A stretch of 64,000 nt of DNA from NCBI RefSeq assembly GCF_001578935.1, contig NZ_KQ969522.1, forward strand, positions 301,659-365,658. The letters are read 5' to 3'. Below the pieces are notes generated by a model, which was not told the origin of the DNA, made no database searches, and saw only the letters and a program-made list of their open reading frames with translations. The translations under genes were made by a program, and so were the position numbers. Shown one piece after another: positions 45,970 to 57,894 of this stretch. Numbering within the stretch: position 1 is the first letter of the stretch; each line of letters starts with the position of its first letter. The DNA comes from Streptococcus oralis (GTDB lineage Bacteria > Bacillota > Bacilli > Lactobacillales > Streptococcaceae).

Positions 45970-47652
45970 ATGGCCTACACTCTTAAACCTGAAGAAGTCG
46001 GCGTTTTTGCCATCGGTGGTCTGGGAGAAATCGGGAAAAACACATACGGAATTGAATACCAAGACGAGATTATCATCGTCGATGCTGGGATTAAATTCCC
46101 AGAAGATGACTTGCTGGGTATCGACTACGTTATCCCCGACTACTCTTACATTGTGGACAATATCGACCGCGTTAAGGCTGTTTTGATTACACACGGACAC
46201 GAGGACCACATCGGTGGGATTCCCTTCCTGCTCAAGCAAGCCAATGTCCCTATCTACGCTGGGCCACTTGCCTTAGCTTTGATCCGTGGAAAACTGGAAG
46301 AACACGGTCTCTTGCGCAACGCCAAACTTTACGAAATCAACCACAACACTGAGTTGACCTTTAAAAATCTCAAGGCAACTTTCTTTAGAACGACTCACTC
46401 TATTCCAGAGCCTTTGGGGATTGTCATTCATACTCCTCAAGGGAAAATCGTCTGTACGGGTGACTTCAAGTTCGACTTTACACCAGTTGGTGAACCAGCG
46501 GACTTGCACCGTATGGCTGCTCTTGGTGAAGAAGGCGTGCTCTGTCTCCTGTCTGACTCGACAAATGCAGAAGTCCCAACCTTTACCAACTCTGAAAAAG
46601 TCGTTGGGCAGTCTATCATGAAGATTATCCAAGGCATTGAAGGACGCATCATCTTTGCATCCTTTGCCTCAAATATCTTCCGTCTCCAGCAAGCAACGGA
46701 TGCCGCTGTTAAGACTGGACGCAAGATTGCAGTCTTTGGTCGTTCTATGGAAAAGGCCATTGTCAATGGTATCGAACTTGGCTACATCAAAGCTCCTAAG
46801 GGAACCTTTATTGAGCCAAATGAAATCAAAGACTACCCTGCAGGCGAGATTCTCATCCTCTGTACAGGTAGTCAAGGGGAGCCCATGGCAGCCCTCTCTC
46901 GTATCGCCAACGGAACCCACCGTCAGGTGCAACTCCAACCCGGTGATACTGTTATCTTCTCTTCTAGCCCAATCCCTGGAAACACTACTAGCGTCAACAA
47001 ATTGATTAACATTATCTCAGAAGCTGGTGTCGAAGTTATCCACGGTAAGGTTAACAATATCCATACATCTGGACACGGTGGTCAGCAAGAGCAAAAACTC
47101 ATGCTCCGCTTGATCAAACCCAAATACTTCATGCCTGTACACGGTGAATACCGTATGCAGAAAGTCCACGCTGGACTAGCGGTGGATACGGGTGTCGAGA
47201 AGGACAATATCTTTATCATGAGCAATGGCGATGTGCTGGCCCTCACTGCAAATTCTGCTCGTATCGCAGGCCATTTCAACGCTCAAGACATCTATGTTGA
47301 TGGAAATCGTATCGGTGAAATCGGCGCTGCTGTCCTCAAAGACCGTAGAGATCTATCTGAAGATGGTGTCGTTCTAGCAGTCGCAACTGTTGACTTCAAG
47401 TCTAAAATGATCTTGTCTGGACCAGATATCCTCAGTCGAGGATTTGTCTACATGAGAGAATCTGGAGACTTGATTCGCCAAAGCCAACGGATCCTCTTCA
47501 ATGCTATTCGTATCGCACTGAAGAACAAAGATGCCAGCGTGCAATCTGTCAATGGTGCCATTGTCAACGCTATTCGTCCTTTCCTCTATGAAAATACAGA
47601 ACGTGAACCGATTATCATCCCTATGATCCTCACACCAGATGAAGAAGAATAA
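45970..47652 (+). CDS. rnjA: Ribonuclease J1
   Basis: Metallo-beta-lactamase/beta-CASP ribonuclease of 560 residues with 5'-3' exonuclease and endonuclease activity in mRNA turnover and rRNA maturation. The catalytic motif is [10 protein letters not shown] near residue 74, with further ligands in [16 protein letters not shown] and the beta-[12 protein letters not shown] segment; the C-terminal domain contains [13 protein letters not shown]. Co-transcribed with rpoY. Confidence 0.96.
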   Translation: MAYTLKPEEVGVFAIGGLGEIGKNTYGIEYQDEIIIVDAGIKFPEDDLLGIDYVIPDYSYIVDNIDRVKAVLITHGHEDHIGGIPFLLKQANVPIYAGPLALALIRGKLEEHGLLRNAKLYEINHNTELTFKNLKATFFRTTHSIPEPLGIVIHTPQGKIVCTGDFKFDFTPVGEPADLHRMAALGEEGVLCLLSDSTNAEVPTFTNSEKVVGQSIMKIIQGIEGRIIFASFASNIFRLQQATDAAVKTGRKIAVFGRSMEKAIVNGIELGYIKAPKGTFIEPNEIKDYPAGEILILCTGSQGEPMAALSRIANGTHRQVQLQPGDTVIFSSSPIPGNTTSVNKLINIISEAGVEVIHGKVNNIHTSGHGGQQEQKLMLRLIKPKYFMPVHGEYRMQKVHAGLAVDTGVEKDNIFIMSNGDVLALTANSARIAGHFNAQDIYVDGNRIGEIGAAVLKDRRDLSEDGVVLAVATVDFKSKMILSGPDILSRGFVYMRESGDLIRQSQRILFNAIRIALKNKDASVQSVNGAIVNAIRPFLYENTEREPIIIPMILTPDEEE

Positions 47653-47667
47653 ACCATCCCTCACCCA

Positions 47668-47720
47668 TGAAGCACACCCCAAAAGTTGGATTTTGCTCTT
47701 ACTTTTTGGGGTGTGCTTCA
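47668..47720. repeat. 17-base perfect inverted repeat after rnjA
   Basis: TGAAGCACACCCCAAAA and its exact complement flank 19 bases, starting 15 bases after the rnjA stop. It could end rnjA transcripts although no T run follows, or be a trace of a mobile element end; no transposase is present. Confidence 0.6.
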
Positions 47721-47746
47721 TTATTGTGTGAGCTTTATTTAAGTAA

Positions 47747-47780
47747 AAATTCCTGAGGACTGTCAGTTCCTCAGGAATTT
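47747..47780 (-). terminator. Terminator of the frameshifted secreted-protein gene
   Basis: AAATTCCTGAGGA and TCCTCAGGAATTT form a perfect 13-pair stem with an eight-base loop, followed on the minus strand by a T run. Confidence 0.8.
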
Positions 47781-47849
47781 GATGTGCTTATGCACCACAT
47801 CTTCGTTATTCTAGTCTGTTATATTTTTTCTTTTATTTTTATAAAGTAG

Positions 47850-48432
47850 TTAACTGTAAGTTCTCAACTCGGTCCAAACATTTGTGTTACTAAATGTCTT
47901 AATCCGTCCAGCTGGACGCCATTCATTAGTTCCTTGATATTTAACCTCCAATTTATAAATATTAACTGTAAAAGAAGCTTTCAAAACTATATAACCATAT
48001 TTATAAGGCGGAACAAAATGAGTAGCTGCGCTTCCATAAGTAAAACCTATTCCATACTCAGAAGAAGAAAAACTTTGTCCTGATGATATTGACACACTAG
48101 CTCCTGAGCTCCCCCCCATAAACAGTATAAGAAACTCTTCCAGAAACCGCTGTATCACGGTAAGAGCTGAGGTATGTTCTACGAACACTACTTACTCCAT
48201 AAGAACGGAATAAGCTTGCATTAGAAGGCGTTATATTTCTAGATTTTAAAAATTGTTCTCTAGTTTCTAAATTTTCAAACTCATAAATTACTCCAGTTTT
48301 ATTTTCTTTTAATACCAACTCTGATATCACTTCAAAATCAGGACTTGGAATAGTATCTGCTTTGACGTCTAAAAATATTCCAAAAGTGAGCAAGCTAAAC
48401 AACAATAAGAATATCGACTTAAGTCTGTTCAT
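47850..48432 (-). pseudogene. Secreted protein interrupted at a run of seven G
   Basis: The first frame starts at 48432 with a Sec signal peptide (LKSIFLLLFSLLTFGIF) and runs to a run of seven C on the + strand (48111-48117). The next frame continues with SSGASVSISSGQSFSSSEYG and a beta-rich end (KYQGTNEWRPAGRIKTFS). Six G instead of seven would join them into one protein of about 190 residues. The G run lies in coding sequence, as in phase-variable genes. Family not recognised; the neighbour is a small membrane protein, which suggests a toxin-immunity type pair. Confidence 0.7.
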
Positions 48433-48482
48433 ATCCAATTTCCATTCTAACTAGAAAATCGAAGACTAAAAATAAAATGATA

Positions 48483-48716
48483 TTATTTTTTCAAACTCTT
48501 AAAAATCATAATCACCCCTACCACCATTCCTAAAGACGGAACTGGACGCCACAACAAACTCCAAAATATAGATTGTATTTTTAACATTAGCTCGTCATCA
48601 ACTGCATGGTAAGGATTTATATGGAAAAGCAAAAAAGAGCAACATATGACCAAAACACCACATAGAAATAAGATATCTGGATTTATTTTTCTAATTTTAA
48701 TCAGCTCCTTCCACAA
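48483..48716 (-). CDS. Small membrane protein upstream of the interrupted secreted protein
   Basis: Up to 77 residues with two predicted helices (ILFLCGVLVICCSFLLFHI and the PSLGMVVGVIMIF segment) and a lysine-rich end. No ATG is near; the frame opens at a TTG at 48716 without a ribosome site, while GGAAGGAG lies just inside, so the true start is uncertain. Likely co-transcribed with the secreted protein from the promoter at 48818-48846. Confidence 0.6.
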   Translation of the reverse strand: MWKELIKIRKINPDILFLCGVLVICCSFLLFHINPYHAVDDELMLKIQSIFWSLLWRPVPSLGMVVGVIMIFKSLKK

Positions 48717-48725
48717 TACTTTATT

Positions 48726-48773
48726 TTAAAACAAAAAGACGAGTAGAGTATTCAGCAAAACAACTACTGACAA
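48726..48773 (-). CDS. Possible 15-residue hydrophobic leader peptide
   Basis: After AAAGGAGGAG a TTG codon opens a frame encoding SVVVLLNTLLVFLF and a stop, just upstream of the small membrane protein gene. The ribosome site is strong but only three bases from the TTG, so translation is doubtful. It could be a pheromone-like or leader peptide. Confidence 0.25.
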   Translation of the reverse strand: MSVVVLLNTLLVFLF

Positions 48774-48817
48774 ACTCCTCCTTTCTAGATTAGCTAAATA
48801 CTTTTGTTAACGGTTTC

Positions 48818-48846
48818 ATTTTATCATAAAATAATTTTAATGTCAA
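48818..48846 (-). promoter_or_regulatory. Promoter of the small membrane / secreted protein unit
   Basis: TTGACA (48841-48846) and TAAAAT (48818-48823), exactly 17 bases apart on the minus strand. The rest of the 48717-49083 stretch is very A/T-rich with no gene seen. Confidence 0.75.
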
Positions 48847-49083
48847 ATTTATTTATGAATATATCTCTATAAATAATAATAAGTAACAGATTCTCCTATA
48901 GTCAATATTCCCCATCACTATCATTACTTTTACAACTATCAATCTCAAGTTAACATTTCTTCTATAGAAAGTATATTTACTCATTATTTTAAATGTTTTA
49001 ATAATAATTTATCGGTAGCATAAAAGATTTCTTTTAATCAAATATTTAAATATGCAATAAAAAACTAGAGTCCATCAACAAAA

Positions 49084-49110
49084 CAGCCCCGTCTTCGGAG
49101 CTGTTTTTCT
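49084..49110 (-). terminator. Terminator of the mnmA-mnmG direction
   Basis: AACAGCTCC and GGGGCTGTT form the stem, followed on the minus strand by TTTTG; it begins at the mnmG stop. Confidence 0.75.
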
Positions 49111-51024
49111 CTATGCTTTCTTTTCTTGACTCTTGGCGATACTGCGGTTTTTACCTTCGAGGTAAACCATCAGAATCGAAATATCAGCTGGGTTTACCCC
49201 AGAGATCCGGCTAGCTTGGCCGATGGTTTCTGGATTGATAAGTTTGAACTTCTGACGGGCTTCAGTCGCGATAGAATCAATATCATCCCAGTCAATATTG
49301 GCTGGAATGCGTTTTTCTTCCATGCGTTTCATCTTGGCAACCTGATCCATAGCTTTGGAAATATAGCCTTCGTACTTGATTTCTGTTTCAATCAATTCGA
49401 TAATCTTATCATCCAGCTCTTCTGCAGCAGGGCCGATAAAGGCCACCACATCCTGGTAGGTCACTTCTGGACGGCGAAGGAATTCTTTGGCTGTCACCGC
49501 ATCTGTCAACGGCTTGAAGCCCATCTCCTCAACCTTAGCGTTGGTTTCCTTGACTGGCTTGAGTTTGATACTGTCTAGACGCTTCATCTCATTGTCAAAT
49601 TGGTGTTTCTTAATCTCAAATCGAGCCCAGCGTTCATCATCCACAAGTCCAATCTCGCGTCCCATCTCTGTCAAACGCATATCGGCATTGTCATGACGGA
49701 GGATGAGACGGTATTCTGCCCGACTGGTCAAGAGGCGGTAAGGTTCAATGGTTCCCTTGGTCACCAAGTCGTCAATCATGACTCCAATATAGCCGTCGCT
49801 CCGCTTCAAGATCAATTCTGGCTTACCTTGGACTTTCAGCGCCGCATTGATCCCAGCGATAATCCCCTGACCAGCAGCTTCTTCATAACCGGAGGTTCCA
49901 TTGGTCTGACCAGCAGTGAAAAGACCTGAGATTTTCTTGGTTTCCAGAGTAGCACGCAACTGGTGCGGCAAGACCATATCATACTCAATAGCATAACCTG
50001 TTCGCATCATCTCAGCATTTTCCAACCCTTTGATGGAATGGACCAACTCACGCTGGACATCCTCAGGCAGACTAGTTGATAAACCTTGGACATAGACTTC
50101 CTCTGTATTACGCCCTTCTGGCTCGAGGAAAAGTTGGTGGCGTTCCTTGTCCGCAAAGCGCACAATCTTGTCCTCAATAGATGGACAGTAACGAGGTCCC
50201 ACTCCCTTGACCACACCTGTAAACATAGGCGCACGATGGAGGTTATTTTGGATAATTTCATGACTGGTACCATTGGTATAGGTCAACCAGCATGGCACTT
50301 GGTCTTTGACATAATCCTCATCCCGTGAAGTGTATGAGAAGTGGTTTGGCGCTTCGTCCCCTGGCTGAATTTCTGTCACGTCGTAGTTGATAGAAGAGGC
50401 CTTGACACGTGGAGGAGTTCCTGTTTTGAAACGACCAATTTCGAGGCCCAATTCCTTGAGATTGTCAGCAAGGTTAATAGAAGCCAAGCTGTGGTTAGGA
50501 CCTGATGAGTACTTGAGGTCTCCAATGATAATTTCCCCACGGAGGGCTGTTCCTGTCGTCACAATTACAGCCTTAGCAGCATATTCTTGATGGGTGGCTG
50601 TACGCACACCGACAACCTTGCCCTCTTCCACCAAAATCTCATCAATCATGGTTTGACGAAGGGTGAGATTTTCTTGATTTTCAACTGTCTTGCGCATTTC
50701 TTTAGAGTAAAGCTCCTTGTCAGCTTGCGCACGAAGGGCACGGACAGCTGGCCCCTTCCCTGTGTTGAGCATCTTCATCTGGATGTAAGTCTTGTCAATG
50801 GTTTTAGCCATTTCACCACCAAGGGCATCCACTTCACGCACGACAATCCCCTTGGCAGAGCCACCGATAGAAGGGTTACAAGGCATGAAAGCCAGCATTT
50901 CAATGTTGATGGTCGCAAGCAATACCTTGCAGCCCATACGGCTAGCAGCTAGAGATGCCTCCACCCCAGCGTGCCCCGCACCGATTACAATAATATCGTA
51001 TTCTTCCGTAAAATTATAAGTCAT
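49111..51024 (-). CDS. mnmG: tRNA uridine-5-carboxymethylaminomethyl modification enzyme MnmG (GidA)
   Basis: FAD-dependent tRNA wobble-uridine modifying enzyme of 637 residues, partner of MnmE. The FAD-binding motif is GAGHAGVEA near residue 15; [12 protein letters not shown] and the [11 protein letters not shown] segment with its catalytic Cys are clear. The C-terminal helical domain contacts MnmE. It overlaps the upstream Nudix gene by 11 bases. Confidence 0.96.
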   Translation of the reverse strand: MTYNFTEEYDIIVIGAGHAGVEASLAASRMGCKVLLATINIEMLAFMPCNPSIGGSAKGIVVREVDALGGEMAKTIDKTYIQMKMLNTGKGPAVRALRAQADKELYSKEMRKTVENQENLTLRQTMIDEILVEEGKVVGVRTATHQEYAAKAVIVTTGTALRGEIIIGDLKYSSGPNHSLASINLADNLKELGLEIGRFKTGTPPRVKASSINYDVTEIQPGDEAPNHFSYTSRDEDYVKDQVPCWLTYTNGTSHEIIQNNLHRAPMFTGVVKGVGPRYCPSIEDKIVRFADKERHQLFLEPEGRNTEEVYVQGLSTSLPEDVQRELVHSIKGLENAEMMRTGYAIEYDMVLPHQLRATLETKKISGLFTAGQTNGTSGYEEAAGQGIIAGINAALKVQGKPELILKRSDGYIGVMIDDLVTKGTIEPYRLLTSRAEYRLILRHDNADMRLTEMGREIGLVDDERWARFEIKKHQFDNEMKRLDSIKLKPVKETNAKVEEMGFKPLTDAVTAKEFLRRPEVTYQDVVAFIGPAAEELDDKIIELIETEIKYEGYISKAMDQVAKMKRMEEKRIPANIDWDDIDSIATEARQKFKLINPETIGQASRISGVNPADISILMVYLEGKNRSIAKSQEKKA

Positions 51025-51445
51025 TTCTTAACCTTTCAAAAATTTCTCGCAAATAAGGAACTAACTTCTCCTCCTCTAGAGCTTGATCCAGAGTAACCCA
51101 TTTAAAGTGTGTATGCTCTTCAGGATCTAATCTGATAATTGGCTTCTCCCCAACCCACTCTGCTTTATAAACTAAGCGAGTAAAAACCGTATCCTTAGAG
51201 GTATCCAGTTGACTATCTTCGTGAAGAAGTTTGAGCGAACTGCTATCTAGCCTAACTCCCGCTTCTTCAATGCATTCTCTAAGAGCACCATCTCGCGGAA
51301 GTTCACCCTTTTCAACCCCGCCACCAGGAATATCCCAGTAAGTTGGATAAACGTTGGGTTCTCCTCTTTTAATTTCCGAACGCTGAATGAGTAAATAATC
51401 ACCACCACTATGAACAAGTACATGGGCAATAAGCTTAACTATCAT
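51014..51445 (-). CDS. Nudix hydrolase
   Basis: Nudix protein of 143 residues. The Nudix box runs from [20 protein letters not shown] near residue 42 and keeps all catalytic Glu. It hydrolyses some nucleoside diphosphate derivative; the substrate (for example 8-oxo-dGTP) cannot be fixed from sequence. Placed between mnmG and a second Nudix gene. Confidence 0.88.
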   Translation of the reverse strand: MIVKLIAHVLVHSGGDYLLIQRSEIKRGEPNVYPTYWDIPGGGVEKGELPRDGALRECIEEAGVRLDSSSLKLLHEDSQLDTSKDTVFTRLVYKAEWVGEKPIIRLDPEEHTHFKWVTLDQALEEEKLVPYLREIFERLRNDL

Positions 51446-51453
51446 TTTCTCTC

Positions 51454-51909
51454 CTATTCCTCAAGATGAATGTGTCTTAGTTGGCCGTCCCAATCTGGTA
51501 GAGCTGTTTTTAAAAAGGCTGGAACTAGCTGGATATTTTGGAGTTCATCCAAGTCAATCCACTCACAAGGCTGCATTTTTTCGTCTTCCTGCATGGTCAA
51601 TGGAGCTTCTTCAAGCAAATTCACCCGGTAATGAAACTCGATGTTGTGATAGGAAACACCGTCTTGTTCAAAACGATTTTCAACTACAAAAGCTAGGTGC
51701 CCAGCTTGAGCTCGGATACCTAATTCTTCCCTCACTTCACGAACTACTGCGTCTTCCGTTCTTTCATTGACGTGAATCGCACCGCCAATAGTATAATACT
51801 TGCCCTTATCTTTTGTGACTAGGAGCTTGCCATTTTGAAGAATCAAGGCTGTCGCCCGAACACCAAAAACCGTATTTCCTACTTTTGTCCGAAAGTCTTG
51901 TTGAGTCAT
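51454..51909 (-). CDS. Nudix hydrolase
   Basis: Second Nudix protein, 151 residues from MTQQDFRTKVGNTVFGVRA, a start supported by an AAAGGA site. The Nudix box (GGAIHVNERTEDAVVREVRE) is complete. It is only distantly similar to its neighbour and probably acts on a different nucleotide. Nine bases separate the two genes. Confidence 0.87.
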   Translation of the reverse strand: MTQQDFRTKVGNTVFGVRATALILQNGKLLVTKDKGKYYTIGGAIHVNERTEDAVVREVREELGIRAQAGHLAFVVENRFEQDGVSYHNIEFHYRVNLLEEAPLTMQEDEKMQPCEWIDLDELQNIQLVPAFLKTALPDWDGQLRHIHLEE

Positions 51910-52049
51910 TTTTATCCTTTCCCTTAAACGACACAAAAACAGTCAAAACTCGTAAGGAGTGCAGGACAAAAAAGCCTGCAACATCCATGAGCTTTGACCA
52001 TCATTTCTATTGCTTTTATTATTGTAGCAAATTGAGAAAATTTGTCAAT

Positions 52050-53388
<1,339 letters not shown>

Positions 53389-53547
53389 GTTATAAATCAG
53401 ACAAGCTCAGCTTGCATCTCATTTCGAGTTAACGACGTAATAAAAGATAAACGAAATGACTAGTTCACGATTGAAGGTCGTGTGTGCTTAACGATTGAAG
53501 GTCGCTTGAGCAGTATTCATTATAACACGCTTGGTTAGAGAAGACAA

Positions 53548-53585
53548 GAAAGAGGCTGATAAATCATCTCAACCTCTCTTTCTTA
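53548..53585 (-). terminator. Terminator of argH
   Basis: AAGAAAGAG-GAGG-type arms pair through AGAAAGAGG and CCTCTCTTTCT around an 18-base loop, following the argH stop on the minus strand. Confidence 0.6.
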
Positions 53586-53598
53586 CTTTGCAAACGAA

Positions 53599-54990
53599 TC
53601 AATTTTCCCCTTTAAGTTCTTTCTTCGCTTGTTCTATCTGGTATTTCACTTGCTCAAAGCCGGTTCCTCCTAAGGAATTCCGTCTCTGAACAGCGGTTTC
53701 TGGGCGCAAGTAGATATAAATATCCTCTTCAATCAAGGGATGGTAGACTTGCAACTCCTCCAAATCCCAATCTTGGATATTTTTACCATTCTTGATAGAG
53801 TCTAGAACCAATTTCCCTACTATTTCATGCGCTTCTCTAAAGGGGAGGCCTTTTTCTGCCAAATAATCTGCCAGTTCGGTCGCATTCGAAAAATCATTCT
53901 CTGTAGATTGCTGCATTTTGGCCTTATTAACCTGCATGCTCGATAGCATACCTGCCAACACATCCAGAGAATTTAAAATCGTTTCTACTGTATCAAACAG
54001 GCCTTCCTTGTCCTCTTGCAAATCCTTATTGTAGGCCAGAGGCAAAGACTTCATGACGGTCAATAGTCCAAGCAAGTGCCCGTAAACCCGTCCTGTCTTC
54101 CCTCGAATCAATTCGGCCATATCAGGATTTTTCTTCTGGGGCATGATAGACGAACCCGTTGAAAAGCTATCAGACAAGCTAATGTACTGATACTCAAAAC
54201 TGCACCAATTGATGATTTCCTCACAAAAACGACTCATATGCATCATCAACATGCTGGCATTTGACAGAAATTCTAAGATAAAATCACGGTCACTCACTGC
54301 GTCCAAGGAATTGGTATAGGGTTGTTGGAAACCCAATAAATCACTCGATAATTGACGATTGATTGGAAAAGTTGTCCCCGCCAAGGCAGCCGCACCCAAT
54401 GGAGATAGGTCCGTATGTTTCAAGTTAAATGCAAAGCGCTCGCTATCCCTTTGAAACATATTGTAATAAGCCATGAGATGGTGGGCAAAACTAATCGGTT
54501 GGGCGTGCTGTAAATGGGTATAGCCTGGCATGATGGTTTCCACATGTTTTTCAGCCAAATCCAGCAAAACACTGTTCAGATTCGCCAACTTATCTAAGAC
54601 ATGCCCAAGTTGCTCCTTTAGATATAAGTGCATATCCGTTGCGACTTGGTCATTCCGAGAACGAGCCGTGTGTAATTTCCCAGCCAGAGGACCGATTTTC
54701 TCTGTCAGCAACACTTCCATATTCATATGAATATCTTCATTTGCAATATCAAAATGAAGCTCTCCTGCCTCTAAATCTCGCAATAAAGCTTGCAGACCAT
54801 CTTGGATCTGCTCCGCCTCTTCCAAGCTTAAAATGCCAGTCTGTCCTAGCATTTGAACATGAGCTAAGGAACCCATCAAATCAAATTTTGCCAGCTGGTG
54901 ATCAAAGGAAATACTCGCACCGAACTGTTCTACCCAATCTTCCACAGTGCCTTCAAATCGACCACCCCATAATTTTGTATTTTTCGACAT
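53599..54990 (-). CDS. argH: Argininosuccinate lyase
   Basis: Last enzyme of arginine synthesis, cleaving argininosuccinate to arginine and fumarate; 463 residues. The superfamily signature [15 protein letters not shown] and the [15 protein letters not shown] segment are present. It lies 27 bases after argG. The argG-argH pair without upstream arginine genes suggests use of external citrulline. Confidence 0.96.
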   Translation of the reverse strand: MSKNTKLWGGRFEGTVEDWVEQFGASISFDHQLAKFDLMGSLAHVQMLGQTGILSLEEAEQIQDGLQALLRDLEAGELHFDIANEDIHMNMEVLLTEKIGPLAGKLHTARSRNDQVATDMHLYLKEQLGHVLDKLANLNSVLLDLAEKHVETIMPGYTHLQHAQPISFAHHLMAYYNMFQRDSERFAFNLKHTDLSPLGAAALAGTTFPINRQLSSDLLGFQQPYTNSLDAVSDRDFILEFLSNASMLMMHMSRFCEEIINWCSFEYQYISLSDSFSTGSSIMPQKKNPDMAELIRGKTGRVYGHLLGLLTVMKSLPLAYNKDLQEDKEGLFDTVETILNSLDVLAGMLSSMQVNKAKMQQSTENDFSNATELADYLAEKGLPFREAHEIVGKLVLDSIKNGKNIQDWDLEELQVYHPLIEEDIYIYLRPETAVQRRNSLGGTGFEQVKYQIEQAKKELKGEN

Positions 54991-55017
54991 ATCCTGTCGT
55001 CCCTTTCTATCGTGTCA

Positions 55018-56214
55018 CTACTCAACATTTTTCTGAACTTCTGAATGAACCTTAGTTGGAAGCCCCCAAAGCTTGATAAATCCAACAGCCGCATCTTGGT
55101 CAAAGGTATCCGCACTAGTATAAGTCGCCAAATTTTCATCGTAAAGAGAATTTGGAGATTTCCGAGCCACTACCTGAGCATTCCCCTTATAAAGTTTAAC
55201 TTTTGCAGTTCCATTGACAACTTTCTGTGTCTCCTTGATATAGGCAATCAAAGCCTGAGTTGCTGGGCTAAACCACAAGGCATTATAGATGAGATTGGAC
55301 AATTCATTTTCGATAATTGGTTTAAAATGAGCCACTTCTCTCACAAGAGTCAAGTCTTCAATCTCCTTATGAGCTGCCAATAAAGTCACAGCACCTGGGC
55401 ACTCATAAATCTCTCTTGACTTAATACCGACTAGGCGATTTTCCACATGGTCAATACGACCAACACCGTGTTTGCCTGCAATTTCATTGAGCTTTTGAAT
55501 CAAAGCCGACACTTTCATCTTCTCACCATTGAGGGAGATGGGCACCCCGCAGCTAAACTCAATGTCAATAAATTCTGGACTGTCTGGCGCCTCTTCTGGT
55601 GAAGACGTGATTCCAAATGCTTCTTCTGGAGCTTGGTTCCAAGGATTTTCCAAGACACCACATTCATTTGCACGTCCCCAAAGATTTTGATCGACAGAGT
55701 AAGGATTGTCAAGGTCAGCAGGAACTGGAACGCCGTTTTCCTTGGCATATTGGATTTCTTCTTCACGAGACCATTTCCACTCACGAACAGGCGCAACTAC
55801 CTTTAGATTGGGATCCAAAGCTGCAATAGAGACTTCAAACCGAACTTGGTCGTTTCCCTTGCCTGTACAACCATGGGCAATTGTGGTTGCCCCCGTCTGA
55901 TGAGCTATTTCAACAAGTTTTTTTGAAATAAGAGGGCGACTCAGAGCAGATACTAAGGGGTACTTTTGTTCATAGTAGGCATGAGCCTGAAGAGCCACTA
56001 AAACATAGTCATTAGCAAATTCTTCCTTAACATCAATGACATAAGACTCTACAGCCCCAACCTTGAGAGCTTTATCATGGATGAACTCCAAATCTTTTCC
56101 TTCACCCACATCCATACAAACAGCGATCACATCATAGTCTTTTTTTAACCATGTAATAGCAACTGATGTATCCAATCCACCTGAATAGGCTAAAATAACT
56201 TTTTCCTTACTCAT
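55018..56214 (-). CDS. argG: Argininosuccinate synthase
   Basis: Ligates citrulline and aspartate with ATP; 398 residues. The PP-loop [15 protein letters not shown] is at residues 9-23, and [14 protein letters not shown] and [12 protein letters not shown] are typical. It is co-transcribed with argH and lies 15 bases after an amino-acid binding lipoprotein gene. Confidence 0.96.
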   Translation of the reverse strand: MSKEKVILAYSGGLDTSVAITWLKKDYDVIAVCMDVGEGKDLEFIHDKALKVGAVESYVIDVKEEFANDYVLVALQAHAYYEQKYPLVSALSRPLISKKLVEIAHQTGATTIAHGCTGKGNDQVRFEVSIAALDPNLKVVAPVREWKWSREEEIQYAKENGVPVPADLDNPYSVDQNLWGRANECGVLENPWNQAPEEAFGITSSPEEAPDSPEFIDIEFSCGVPISLNGEKMKVSALIQKLNEIAGKHGVGRIDHVENRLVGIKSREIYECPGAVTLLAAHKEIEDLTLVREVAHFKPIIENELSNLIYNALWFSPATQALIAYIKETQKVVNGTAKVKLYKGNAQVVARKSPNSLYDENLATYTSADTFDQDAAVGFIKLWGLPTKVHSEVQKNVE

Positions 56215-56229
56215 TTCTCTTCCTTCTTT

Positions 56230-57036
56230 CTATTTTTCGATAGAGGCTTTAAAAGCATCGTCAATCAATTTGTCCAACTCCCCAGAATCCTTCAATTTCT
56301 GGATGGTTTTGTCAACCGCCTCTTTTAATTCTTTACTATCTTTTTTCATCGCAACAGCGTAGGAATCTTCTTTGTCATTGTCAAAATCAAACTCAGCGAT
56401 GGCTAGGTCTGGATTATTCTCTACAAATCCTTTCGCCACTGGTTCCTCAAAGATAACCGCATCCAGTTGCCCTGATTTCAAATCTGTTATCAAATTTCCA
56501 TTTTTAGGAAGTGAAACGAGAGAAGAATCCTGCAAGGTTTCTTTGGCCAGAGTTTCCTGAATAGAACCTTTCTGCGCTCCAACCTTTTTCTGAGCCAAAT
56601 TCTTGACTGATTGGTAATTCGTTAATTCAGATTTTCTTACGATAACCTTATTTTTTGAAGTGTAGTAGGGAATTGAAAAATCGTAAACTTGACTTCTCTC
56701 TTCCGTTTTAGAAACACCTGATATGGCAAGATCGGCTTTGCCTGAATCAAGACTAGCCAGTACATTGTCAAAACTCATTGGAGAGAACTCCACTTCTACA
56801 CCTAGTTCCTTTGCAATGGCTTTGGCTAGCTCAACATCTGAACCTACAATCTGATTTTTCCCATCGACCAATTTCTGGTATTCGAATGGAGCAAACTCTG
56901 GATTTAGGGCCACCACCAATTTTCCTTTAGCCTTAATGGCTTCAACACCTTGGGATTGAGTGTTACTACAAGCAAATAATAAGGGAAACATAAGCAAACC
57001 AAACATCGTCATCAACACCTTCTTCACTTTATTCAT
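56230..57036 (-). CDS. Amino-acid (arginine-type) ABC transporter substrate-binding lipoprotein
   Basis: Solute-binding protein family 3 lipoprotein of 268 residues, lipobox FACS with the lipidated Cys at residue 23. The binding domain begins KLVVALNPEFAPFEY and contains ADLAISGVSKTEERSQVYDF. Being the first gene of an argG-argH unit, it probably imports arginine or citrulline (AbpA-like in pneumococcus). Its permease lies elsewhere. AGGAGGC precedes the ATG. Confidence 0.85.
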   Translation of the reverse strand: MNKVKKVLMTMFGLLMFPLLFACSNTQSQGVEAIKAKGKLVVALNPEFAPFEYQKLVDGKNQIVGSDVELAKAIAKELGVEVEFSPMSFDNVLASLDSGKADLAISGVSKTEERSQVYDFSIPYYTSKNKVIVRKSELTNYQSVKNLAQKKVGAQKGSIQETLAKETLQDSSLVSLPKNGNLITDLKSGQLDAVIFEEPVAKGFVENNPDLAIAEFDFDNDKEDSYAVAMKKDSKELKEAVDKTIQKLKDSGELDKLIDDAFKASIEK

Positions 57037-57071
57037 AGAAGAGCCTCCTTTTATTTTTATACTTTATTATT

Positions 57072-57106
57072 GTATAAATAATACTCTTTCCATTCTCGTT
57101 TGTCAA
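57072..57106 (-). promoter_or_regulatory. Promoter of the arginine unit, with an ARG-box-like palindrome
   Basis: TTGACA (57101-57106) and TATTAT (57078-57083) are 17 bases apart on the minus strand. The palindrome GTAT-AAATA-ATAC (57072-57084) covers the -10 element, a position suited to repression by ArgR/AhrC. Similarity to known ARG boxes is partial. Confidence 0.5.
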
Positions 57107-57136
57107 GGAAAAACTGTATTTTATTTCATTTAAATC

Positions 57137-57181
57137 AAGAAAAAGCTTATTATATGATATATTTTTACACATAATAAGCTT
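57137..57181 (-). terminator. Terminator of the lactococcin-972 cassette
   Basis: AAGCTTATTAT and ATAATAAGCTT form an 11-pair stem with a 17-base loop, followed on the minus strand by TTTTTCTTG. It insulates the arginine promoter from the ABC transporter genes. Confidence 0.65.
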
Positions 57182-57264
57182 ATTTATACTGTTTGATTTT
57201 TTAAAAATACAATTGTTCAATTACAGGTAAGATGAAGAGATCAACGAACTCCCCTCATTCTCTT

Positions 57265-57894
57265 TCACAATTCAATGACTCGATGGCATTGTTGAGCTAC
57301 ATAGGCATCGTGGGTAACGATAATGACCGTTTTCCCTTCCTTGTTCATATCTAAGAGAAAGTTTAAAACCAAATCTCGATTTTCAGGATCTAGAGAACCG
57401 GTTGGTTCATCTGCTAAAAGGAGCTGACTCGGTTTTAAAATGGCTCTAGCAACTGCGATTCGCTGCTGTTCCCCTCCAGATAACTCTGAAACCTTCTGAT
57501 GTAGAGTTGATGGCAACCCCACTCTCTCTAAAATTTCTTCTATCTTTTTGACTTTGTCCTTCTTGGACAATTTCACATACTTCAGAGCAAGCATGAGATT
57601 ATACTCTACCGTTTCATTGTCAATCAGAGCAAAATTTTGAAATAGATAAGAGATATGTTCGCGGATAATCGCTTGCGACTTAACAGAATTGACAGGTACA
57701 TTTTGCTGACCAAAAATTTCATAACGTCCACTGTAATCGCCATCTATCAAACCCAAGAGATTTAACAAGGTTGACTTGCCACTACCACTCTTTCCAACTA
57801 TCGCAACTAAATCCCCTTGGTTAATCTTTAGAGATAAGTTCTCCAAAATAACTTTTTTCCCAATGGTTTTCGTAACATTTTCCAACTTTATCAT
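57265..57894 (-). CDS. ABC transporter ATPase, lactococcin-972 type cassette
   Basis: ATP-binding subunit of 209 residues. Walker [13 protein letters not shown], signature LSGGEQQRIAVARAI, Walker B LLLADEPTG and the H-loop VTHD are all intact. It follows the bacteriocin-associated membrane protein and overlaps its end by four bases. In such cassettes the pair is thought to give immunity or export. Confidence 0.88.
   Translation of the reverse strand: MIKLENVTKTIGKKVILENLSLKINQGDLVAIVGKSGSGKSTLLNLLGLIDGDYSGRYEIFGQQNVPVNSVKSQAIIREHISYLFQNFALIDNETVEYNLMLALKYVKLSKKDKVKKIEEILERVGLPSTLHQKVSELSGGEQQRIAVARAILKPSQLLLADEPTGSLDPENRDLVLNFLLDMNKEGKTVIIVTHDAYVAQQCHRVIEL

Noticed and set aside
47668..47720. 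Insertion sequence end
   Set aside because: No transposase or second matching end was found; kept only as a repeat.
57029..57220. Open frame of 63 codons upstream of the arginine-type binding protein
   Set aside because: It covers the promoter, the operator-like palindrome and a terminator, lacks a ribosome site and has a low-complexity A/T-driven composition.
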